This document shows positions 1-4,442 of a DNA stretch of 6,603 bases, in pieces. The position numbers were made by a program, and so were the translations under genes. The notes beneath the pieces were generated by a model, which did no database searches, was not told where the DNA came from, and saw only the letters and a list, made by a program, of their open reading frames with translations. This stretch comes from a bacterium (GTDB taxonomy: Bacteria; Patescibacteriota; Minisyncoccia; UBA6257; 1-14-0-10-44-23): the NCBI GenBank assembly GCA_030699515.1, contig JAUYME010000047.1, positions 1-6,603 of the forward strand, read 5' to 3'. The number at the start of each line of letters is the position of its first letter. Positions within the stretch are counted from its first letter, which is position 1.

Positions 1-2
1 AC

Positions 3-92
3 ATTCCACTCGTGCTATTCTCGGCAATAATCTTTGGCCAAGTTGTCTTTTATAAAAAATCTCCCAGAAAAGACGAAGCGGCGGGGGACTAG
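3..92 (+). CDS. C-terminal end of a membrane protein (partial, 5' end outside window)
   Basis: An open frame enters from the left edge and ends at the TAG at 90-92. The 29 visible residues begin with about 17 strongly hydrophobic residues (IPLVLFSAIIFGQVVFY), then a basic stretch KKSPRK, then DEAAGD. This is the usual look of a last transmembrane helix followed by a positively charged cytoplasmic tail. The last six codons and the stop lie inside the 65-base repeat shared with position 987, so the present end of the protein is supplied by repeat DNA and may differ from the ancestral end. The gene faces the two minus-strand genes. The family cannot be named from this fragment. An open frame this short could arise by chance, and the support is the hydrophobic-then-basic pattern. 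Confidence 0.45.
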   Translation: MPLVLFSAIIFGQVVFYKKSPRKDEAAGD

Positions 93-110
93 ATAAGTCC
101 GCACCGCCGC
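66..110 (-). terminator. Rho-independent terminator of the gene at 156-875
   Basis: Read on the minus strand, a strong stem is formed by 104-110 with 78-84 (7 GC pairs), a small internal loop (101-103 against 85), and 96-100 with 86-90 (5 pairs) around a 5-base loop. The stem is followed by TTCGTCTTTTCT. The T-rich tail lies only on the minus-strand side, so the terminator serves the minus-strand gene rather than the converging membrane-protein gene. Confidence 0.7.
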
Positions 111-136
111 CATGTCGCGTTCTCGCGCCCCGATGG
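72..136. repeat. 65-bp direct repeat, copy 1 (3' block of cassette 1)
   Basis: This block is identical, base for base, to 987-1051 in the same orientation, 915 bp away. It starts GACGAAGCGG and ends CCCCGATGG, and lies just after the stop codon of the minus-strand gene at 156-875. It holds the terminator hairpin (78-110), a second small hairpin CGCG-TTCT-CGCG (116-127), and in this copy the start of a third stem (GCGCCC at 125-130 pairing with GGGCGC at 135-140, which runs past the repeat). Weaker similarity continues to the stop codon of each gene. Confidence 0.9.
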
Positions 137-155
137 GCGCGGGTGTTGCCGGAGA

Positions 156-875
156 TCAGCCGGCGATCTGGTGGTCGTCCATGACTAGCCTCATGTGCTC
201 GTCGGCCATCTCCCAGCTGGCCATGTTCTGGGGGAACTTCTCTTGGTAGTTGAGGATCCTCGGCAGACCCTCGCGGGAGAAAAGCACCCAGCCGTTCCAG
301 TCTTCCTCCACCATATCCTCCGGCGGCGTGCCGAAGGGGATGTGGTAGCTGGGAACGGGGAGGATGCACACCTTGCTGAGCATCCCCCTGGCCGAGGCAT
401 CCTCCTCCGCCTCAATGGCCGCATTCAGGCGGGCAATGCAGGCCAGCCAGCTGCGCAGGATGTGGTGCCCGCTGGTGAACAGTGCCACCTTGCTGAACAC
501 GCCACTCTTGTTGCGCATGCACGCTAACAGGTAGCGCAGCAGGCTGTCGGCCTGTCCGTGCGTATACTGCGCCGTGTCGTCCACGCAGACCAGCTCAGCG
601 GCGAATGCGTCGCATTCCTTCTTCTCAAGGAAGATGTCACGGAAGTCGCTGGAATGCTGCGTACCATGCTCCACGCAGAGGTTGTCTGCCCCGGTGATGA
701 AGATGTTTTTTCTGTGCATGTCGGGAATCTCGCGACCCACGATTCCCTTGGTGACAAGATCCGGACCGTCACCGGTGAACAGACACCACAGGTCGCATTG
801 AGCGACCAAGGCGTCCTCCTTGGGCATCATGGCGAATGCCATGACACGCAAGGCTCTTTCTAGTGCTTCTCTCAA
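156..875 (-). CDS. DUF218 / YdcF-like (ElyC/SanA/YdcF-type) protein, cassette 1
   Basis: The protein has about 239 residues. Numbered from the longest possible start (TTG at 881), it has a hydrophobic strand LWCLFTG (31-37), a second strand NIFITGADN (59-67), the segment VDDTAQYTHGQADSL (100-114) that resembles the family's conserved Thr-Glu-Asn region, and the signature T136-S137-x-x-H140-x-x-R143, followed by a helix. This strand order and the TSxxHxxR motif match the DUF218 family, whose members are linked to cell-envelope metabolism; the exact reaction is unknown here. No signal peptide is evident, so a cytoplasmic or peripheral location is likely. The start is uncertain. TTG at 875 has a GGGAG (884-888) 8 bases upstream and is used here. 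TTG at 881 overlaps the stop of a short leader frame, and an internal TTG after AAGGAGG is also possible. Base composition is far richer in G+C than the plus-strand genes (40 of 60 bases at 421-480), which suggests foreign origin. Confidence 0.6.
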   Translation of the reverse strand: MREALERALRVMAFAMMPKEDALVAQCDLWCLFTGDGPDLVTKGIVGREIPDMHRKNIFITGADNLCVEHGTQHSSDFRDIFLEKKECDAFAAELVCVDDTAQYTHGQADSLLRYLLACMRNKSGVFSKVALFTSGHHILRSWLACIARLNAAIEAEEDASARGMLSKVCILPVPSYHIPFGTPPEDMVEEDWNGWVLFSREGLPRILNYQEKFPQNMASWEMADEHMRLVMDDHQIAG

Positions 876-877
876 AA

Positions 878-913
878 TCAACTCTCCCAGTGCTTTTCAT
901 ACCACCATGGCAT
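878..913 (-). CDS. Possible 11-residue Trp-rich leader peptide
   Basis: ATG at 913-911 opens an 11-codon frame, MPWWYEKHWES, that ends in TGA at 880-878. It begins only about five bases after the expected transcription start, so it would be read almost leaderless. Its stop shares bases with a TTG (881-879) in frame with the next gene, giving a TTGA overlap typical of translational coupling. Three of eleven codons are Trp. It may be chance, since the frame is very short and no ribosome binding site is visible. Confidence 0.22.
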   Translation of the reverse strand: MPWWYEKHWES

Positions 914-924
914 GATTGCCAATC

Positions 925-953
925 ATTATAAACCAAAATAACAAAAAAGTCAA
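925..953 (-). promoter_or_regulatory. Sigma-70 promoter of cassette 1
   Basis: On the minus strand, TTGACT (953-948) and TATAAT (930-925) are separated by exactly 17 bases, close to the housekeeping consensus. Transcription would start near 918. The surrounding 33 bases (924-956) match 1516-1548 at 32 positions, so this is also one copy of a repeated promoter block. Confidence 0.85.
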
Positions 954-959
954 ATTCCT

Positions 960-969
960 GTTACGTAAC
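960..969. repeat. 10-bp perfect palindrome between the two cassettes
   Basis: GTTACGTAAC is a perfect palindrome. With one extra base on one side it extends to CCT and AGG arms (957-973). It sits in the 30-base spacer between the promoter block of cassette 1 (ending 956) and the 65-bp repeat of cassette 2 (starting 987). It could be a protein-binding or recombination site; a second copy was not found at the other cassette junctions. Confidence 0.4.
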
Positions 970-980
970 AAGGCAGTTTT

Positions 981-1025
981 AAAAAGGACGAAGCGGCGGG
1001 GGACTAGATAAGTCCGCACCGCCGC
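981..1025 (-). terminator. Rho-independent terminator of the gene at 1065-1490
   Basis: This is the same stem as in copy 1 (1019-1025 pairing with 993-999, and 1011-1015 with 1001-1005), followed on the minus strand by TTCGTCCTTTTT. The uninterrupted T5 gives it a better U-tract than the first copy. It would isolate cassette 2 transcription from cassette 1, which has its own promoter just beyond. Confidence 0.75.
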
Positions 1026-1051
1026 CATGTCGCGTTCTCGCGCCCCGATGG
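987..1051. repeat. 65-bp direct repeat, copy 2 (3' block of cassette 2)
   Basis: Identical to 72-136. It ends 13 bases before the stop codon of the 141-residue gene. The third stem seen in copy 1 is not preserved here because the flanking bases differ (GAAGCG in place of GCGCGG), which shows where identity stops. Confidence 0.9.
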
Positions 1052-1064
1052 AAGCGAGTGGTGG

Positions 1065-1490
1065 TCAGCTCGGCTTGATCTGGCCACAGTGTTGGCAGTA
1101 CTCCTCGATCTTGCCATCCGGATGAACGGTCCAGATCGGGTCAGCACGGCACTCGGTACCGTAGGTGCGACACACACGCACCGTCTTGCCGAAGAGCTTG
1201 GCCATCTTCACAAAGGGCTCCGGTTCACTCAGTGGGAAGCTTCCCAGCCTCCCATAGTAGGGTTCCGGCGCATCGGCATCGGCGTTCCCGCCCTCCTTGC
1301 CGAAGATCTCGACGAGGTCGTCGGCCGAGATTTCCAGCGCCATGCAGAGCTGGTGAAAGGGGATGTAGGTGTCCTTGGGCCCGATCAGCGCCTCCCTGTA
1401 GCGGTAGGCGTTGTGGTTGCGAGCGAGAAAGACGAACGAATCCGCTTCCTCGAAGATGTCCTTGATGGACGGCTTCGTTTCTGTGGGCAT
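1065..1490 (-). CDS. Uncharacterised 141-residue protein with a putative zinc-binding Cys quartet, cassette 2
   Basis: I do not recognise the family. The start is well set: ATG at 1490 has AAAGGAGG eight bases upstream and a consensus promoter beyond that. The N-terminal part (about 8-66) is predicted to be mostly helical, and HQLCMALEISADDLVEIFG (46-64) looks loosely like a helix-turn-helix segment. A low-complexity Ala/Asp/Glu/Pro stretch (69-79) follows. The C-terminal third carries C107-x6-C114 and C132-x2-C135, spaced as in a small zinc ribbon or treble-clef knuckle. A DNA- or RNA-binding or regulatory role would fit but is only a guess. No signal peptide or membrane segment is seen. G+C is high, like the neighbouring cassette gene and unlike the plus-strand operon. 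Confidence 0.75.
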   Translation of the reverse strand: MPTETKPSIKDIFEEADSFVFLARNHNAYRYREALIGPKDTYIPFHQLCMALEISADDLVEIFGKEGGNADADAPEPYYGRLGSFPLSEPEPFVKMAKLFGKTVRVCRTYGTECRADPIWTVHPDGKIEEYCQHCGQIKPS

Positions 1491-1498
1491 CGCGTGTG

Positions 1499-1506
1499 CC
1501 TCCTTT
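1499..1506 (-). promoter_or_regulatory. Strong Shine-Dalgarno of the 141-residue gene
   Basis: On the minus strand AAAGGAGG precedes the ATG at 1490 by eight bases. It is near-perfectly complementary to the usual 16S rRNA tail and fixes the start. The epimerase gene on the other side has no such site. Confidence 0.85.
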
Positions 1507-1516
1507 CATAGAAAAC

Positions 1517-1545
1517 ATTATAAACCAAAATAACAACAAAGTCAA
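1517..1545 (-). promoter_or_regulatory. Sigma-70 promoter of cassette 2
   Basis: TTGACT (1545-1540) and TATAAT (1522-1517) are 17 bases apart on the minus strand. The 33-base block 1516-1548 differs from 924-956 at a single base in the spacer (C for A at 1536 on the plus strand). The A+T-rich DNA directly upstream (1551-1620) could act as an UP element. Confidence 0.85.
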
Positions 1546-1549
1546 ATTT

Positions 1550-1621
1550 TTACTTCTTCGAAATTAACTCATTTAGGTATTAAAAATTGTTTTGAAATTA
1601 AAAATTTGAAACTTAAAATTT
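1550..1621. other. Extremely A+T-rich spacer between divergent promoters
   Basis: Only 12 of the 70 bases at 1551-1620 are G or C by hand count. The stretch separates the minus-strand cassette promoter from the plus-strand operon promoter. It holds runs of AAATT/AATTT type but no credible reading frame. It marks the right border of the G+C-rich cassette region. Confidence 0.6.
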
Positions 1622-1622
1622 G

Positions 1623-1670
1623 GTTAACTACCCAGTTAACCACCCAGTAGACCAGGTAGTTAACCACCTG
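1623..1670. repeat. Four 12-bp units forming an inverted repeat; likely operator
   Basis: Four consecutive 12-base units can be read: GTTAACTACCCA (1623), GTTAACCACCCA (1635), GTAGACCAGGTA (1647, degenerate) and GTTAACCACCTG (1659). In addition, TGGTTAACTACC (1621-1632) and GGTAGTTAACCA (1655-1666) are perfect 12-bp inverted arms 22 bases apart. The array covers the -35 region of the operon promoter and ends at its extended -10, a position expected for repressor or activator binding. It could also form a hairpin in DNA, but it lies upstream of the expected transcript start. Confidence 0.6.
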
Positions 1671-1677
1671 CTATAGT
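1648..1677 (+). promoter_or_regulatory. Extended -10 promoter of the glycan operon
   Basis: TATAGT at 1672-1677 is preceded by TG one base upstream (1669-1670), an extended -10 motif. A weak -35 (TAGACC, 1648-1653) lies 18 bases upstream of the -10. The expected transcription start, 7-8 bases after the -10, falls on or next to the ATG at 1685, and no Shine-Dalgarno is present, so the message is probably leaderless. Confidence 0.5.
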
Positions 1678-1684
1678 AGATATT

Positions 1685-2911
1685 ATGAAGAAATTCAAGT
1701 TAGTAACCCTCCTCGGAATTCGTCCAGACTACATCCGGATGTTTAAGCTTATTAAGCTAATTGACGAACAAGCCAACGATCAAATTGAGCACATTTTGGT
1801 CCACTCCGGACAGCACTATGACGAAGAGCTTTTTGGCGTTTTTCTTAAAGAACTTGGCGTTCGTAAGCCAGATATAGATTTGGGCATAGGCCTAACCCTA
1901 AAAGAGCGCGGAGAAAGCAATTTTGCCCTGCAAACCGGCCTTTTAGACGAAAGGCTTCACGATTACCTTCAAAAAGAAAAGCCGGATGCCGTAATGTATT
2001 TGGGCGACACCAACACTGTGCTTTCTTCTGTAGTTGTGGCGCGTCTTGGCATTCCCGTTATTCACCTTGAGGCTGGCGGGCGAAGCTTTGATTGGCGCAT
2101 GCCGGAAGAAAAGTGCCGGCTCACAATAGACCACCTTTCCGATGCGCTTTATTGCTACTTGCCCCGTTACAAAGAACTTTTGCTAGCCGAAGGAGTTGCA
2201 GATTTTCGCGCACTTTCAATTGGAAACATTATTGTTGATGCGGTAGAAGAATTTATGCCAAAAGTAGAGGAGAGCAATGTTTTAAACGACTTAAAGCTAA
2301 AAAGCAAAGAATTTATTGCTATTACTCTGCACCGCGAAGAAAATACCAGTTCTAAAGAAATTTTAGAGCGCAAGCTTTCCGAAATTTTGGCTTTTGCCAA
2401 AGAAAAGGAAATGCCAGTAGTTTTCCCGCTCATGCCTAGAGTAAAAGCCAATTTAGAAAAGTTTGGCCTAACTCATTTAGTAGAAGACAAGCAATTTATT
2501 GTTACAAAGCCCCTTGGATTCTTTGACTTCATGCGCCTAGAAAAGGAGGCTCGCCTAATTGTTTCTGACAGTGGAACGGTGCAAGAAGAAGGCTTAATTT
2601 TAGGCACGCCAACCGTAATTGCGCGCCAAAGCACGGAAAGACCCGAAACTATCTGGGCCGGTGCAACAATTCTTCAACAAGAAGAAAGAGATGGACGACT
2701 ACTGGAAGCCATGAAAGAAGCTTGGGATATGCCAACAGATTGGGACAAAAGCGTGCTTAATCCAGATGGGGGAAGCCCAAGCGAAAGAGTGCTAGAAGAT
2801 TTGCTAAAAAAGATAAAAGAAGACTACTTCAAAAAATCCCGAAGCTACGAAATGTTAAAAGACAACAAATTTGTCCGCCGCGCATATGGAAAAGAAACAC
2901 AGGATGCTTAA
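1685..2911 (+). CDS. wecB: UDP-N-acetylglucosamine 2-epimerase, non-hydrolysing (WecB/MnaA family)
   Basis: This cytoplasmic enzyme interconverts UDP-GlcNAc and UDP-ManNAc, feeding ManNAc-type sugars into surface glycans. Family motifs occur in order: GIRPDYIRM (11-19, usually GTRPEAIKM), SGQHYD (41-46), YLGDTNTV (105-112) with the catalytic-region Asp108, HLEAGGRS (127-134) with Glu129, PEEKCR (140-145) with Arg145, GNIIVDAV (180-187), LHREEN (215-220) with His216, SDSGTVQEE (294-302) for nucleotide binding, and TERPE (317-321). At 408 residues it is somewhat longer than the usual 370-380, with a lysine-rich C-terminal extension. The residue matching Lys15 of the E. coli enzyme is Arg18, and T/E of the GTRPE motif are I/D, so it belongs to a divergent branch. 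A related substrate such as a UDP-diacetamido uronic acid (WbpI-like) is possible. It is the first gene of the operon and overlaps the next by 8 bases if that gene starts at 2904. Confidence 0.9.
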   Translation: MKKFKLVTLLGIRPDYIRMFKLIKLIDEQANDQIEHILVHSGQHYDEELFGVFLKELGVRKPDIDLGIGLTLKERGESNFALQTGLLDERLHDYLQKEKPDAVMYLGDTNTVLSSVVVARLGIPVIHLEAGGRSFDWRMPEEKCRLTIDHLSDALYCYLPRYKELLLAEGVADFRALSIGNIIVDAVEEFMPKVEESNVLNDLKLKSKEFIAITLHREENTSSKEILERKLSEILAFAKEKEMPVVFPLMPRVKANLEKFGLTHLVEDKQFIVTKPLGFFDFMRLEKEARLIVSDSGTVQEEGLILGTPTVIARQSTERPETIWAGATILQQEERDGRLLEAMKEAWDMPTDWDKSVLNPDGGSPSERVLEDLLKKIKEDYFKKSRSYEMLKDNKFVRRAYGKETQDA

Positions 2912-4442
2912 GCGCAATCTTAAAAAATTTGCTAACAAACTGCCTCTTCCATGGCAAAAAAGGACCTATCTAATTTGGCACTATCTGAACAAGCCAATTA
3001 GTCTGCCCAAGGGCTCAATAAAAACCGACAGCCTTGATTTGAACGAAGCCGAGAAGCGCATAAAAATCGTTGGCTTCCTTAAAATTAGAAACGAGGTGCA
3101 AACAGGACATTTAGAAAGAGTTTTGAAGCAAATGAAAGATATTTGTTCTGATATTGTGGTCTGCGACTGTGGTTCAACAGACGGGAGTAAAGAATTCGCA
3201 CAAAAGTACACAAAGCATGTCTTAAGTGCAGAAAACGATTTCAAAAACGAGATAAAGGCCAAGGCCGAAATGCTTGACTATACTTTGGGGCTAAACCCAG
3301 ATTGGATACTGTGGCTTGATGCTGACGAGGTTTTTGAGCGCAATGCAGAAATTGGGGCTATACGAAAGCTTTGTGCACTTGGAGAGCAAAGGGGGATAGA
3401 TGGCTTTGAATTTCCTGAAATGAATCTTTGGAAAGATACGCGACACTACCGCATTGATGAGTTTTGGAATAAGGGCTCCTATGTTCGTCTTTGGAAAAAC
3501 AATGGCAAATTAAGTTTTCCAAAAGAAGGCGGTTTGCACAAAAAGCAGCACCCCGATGGTCTAGATAAAATAGAAAAAAGCGATTTGGCAGTTATTCACT
3601 ATGGATTTTCTTCACCGGAATTAATCCAGCAAAAGTATGATTTTTATAAAGAGCAGGGCCAAGAGGGCTTTGCCCTAGATAGAATTCAGCTAAATGATTC
3701 AAGCGCCAGAGTTAAAGAAATGGATATTGATAGAATTCCATTTTCTGCATTAAAAGTTGTTGTAGTGGGCATGATATATCAGTCCACTGGCTACGCACAA
3801 TTTGTTTACGATTCCTTCAAAAAATACCAGGAGGATGAAGAATTTATTTTTGTAGCAAACGATGCAACAGATAAGGTAAAAGATTATTTGAGAGAAAATG
3901 ATATCCCCCACCTAATCTTTGAAAATGAAGATAAAGACGAGTACTATCTAAACCGCGTATATAGAGCTTGGAACTACGGAGGAATGAATGCTTCGGGGGA
4001 CATTATAATTTTTGTAAACTCCGACATGGCCTTTTCTAAGGGATGGGTTAAGAATTTACTAAAAAATCTAAATAAGAAAAGAATAGTCTGCTCTCGCCTT
4101 GTGGAAAGTGGGAAAATGCCAAGCGGCGAGTATGGAATTTCCAAAAATTTTGGCCAAAGCTACAAGGAATACAATGCAGAAGAGTTTGAGGCATATGTAG
4201 AGAAAATTAAAAAGCCAGAGCTAAAGGAAGGAGGCCTGTTTATGCCCTGTATGATTTATAAAGATATATTTGTAAAAAGCGGGGGCTACCCCATTGGCAA
4301 TCGAAAAGAAGCGGACGGAAAAGAAACCTCCGGAGATCACATCTTTTTTTACGAAAATCTAGAAGCAAAGATGGGGGTGAAGCACTTTACAGCCTTTGAT
4401 AGTATAATTTACCATGTCCAAGAAGGAGAAATGGATGAATAA
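2904..4442 (+). CDS. Two-domain glycosyltransferase (tandem GT-A / GT2-like domains)
   Basis: The protein has 512 residues from the ATG at 2904, which overlaps the epimerase stop by 8 bases. ATG at 2886 is an alternative; neither has a clear ribosome site. A basic N-terminus (1-40) precedes a first GT2 domain at about 53-245, with KIVGFLKIRNE (54-64), the nucleotide-binding DCGSTDGS (88-95) and the metal-binding DXD in LWLDADE (136-142). A second GT-A-like domain spans about 284-512, with VVVVGMIY (285-292), FVANDATD (316-323), the segment SGDIIIFVNSDM (364-375) whose NSD replaces DXD, and SGDHIFFYE (476-484) near the end. It probably adds two successive sugars, or one domain is catalytic and the other binds substrate. 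There is no membrane anchor, so it likely acts on the cytoplasmic side on a lipid-linked or protein-linked acceptor. The acceptor cannot be read from the sequence. Confidence 0.85.
   Translation: MLKRNLKKFANKLPLPWQKRTYLIWHYLNKPISLPKGSIKTDSLDLNEAEKRIKIVGFLKIRNEVQTGHLERVLKQMKDICSDIVVCDCGSTDGSKEFAQKYTKHVLSAENDFKNEIKAKAEMLDYTLGLNPDWILWLDADEVFERNAEIGAIRKLCALGEQRGIDGFEFPEMNLWKDTRHYRIDEFWNKGSYVRLWKNNGKLSFPKEGGLHKKQHPDGLDKIEKSDLAVIHYGFSSPELIQQKYDFYKEQGQEGFALDRIQLNDSSARVKEMDIDRIPFSALKVVVVGMIYQSTGYAQFVYDSFKKYQEDEEFIFVANDATDKVKDYLRENDIPHLIFENEDKDEYYLNRVYRAWNYGGMNASGDIIIFVNSDMAFSKGWVKNLLKNLNKKRIVCSRLVESGKMPSGEYGISKNFGQSYKEYNAEEFEAYVEKIKKPELKEGGLFMPCMIYKDIFVKSGGYPIGNRKEADGKETSGDHIFFYENLEAKMGVKHFTAFDSIIYHVQEGEMDE
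4423..4428 (+). promoter_or_regulatory. Shine-Dalgarno deciding the first methyltransferase start
   Basis: AAGGAG lies six bases before ATG 4435 and inside the end of the upstream glycosyltransferase gene. It favours 4435 over the ATG at 4414, which has no ribosome site. Confidence 0.7.

Noticed and set aside
195..863. Plus-strand open frames of 75-110 codons opposite the DUF218-like gene
   Set aside because: G+C-rich coding DNA leaves the opposite strand open; these frames have no promoter or ribosome site and conflict with a minus-strand gene that has a consensus promoter and terminator.
72..1051. CRISPR array
   Set aside because: Only two copies of the repeat, 915 bp apart, with a gene between; no spacer-sized intervals and no cas genes.
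72..1051. Insertion sequence or composite transposon with the 65-bp repeats as ends
   Set aside because: No transposase or target-site duplication is seen, the repeats are direct and terminator-like, and each belongs to its own gene unit.
1089..1511. Plus-strand 140-codon frame opposite the 141-residue gene
   Set aside because: It runs over the whole minus-strand gene, its Shine-Dalgarno and into the 5' leader. The minus-strand frame has the promoter, AAAGGAGG site and terminator.
1550..1684. Small gene or riboswitch in the divergent intergenic region
   Set aside because: No credible frame is present, and the structured part lies upstream of the likely transcription start, which favours a DNA operator over an RNA element.
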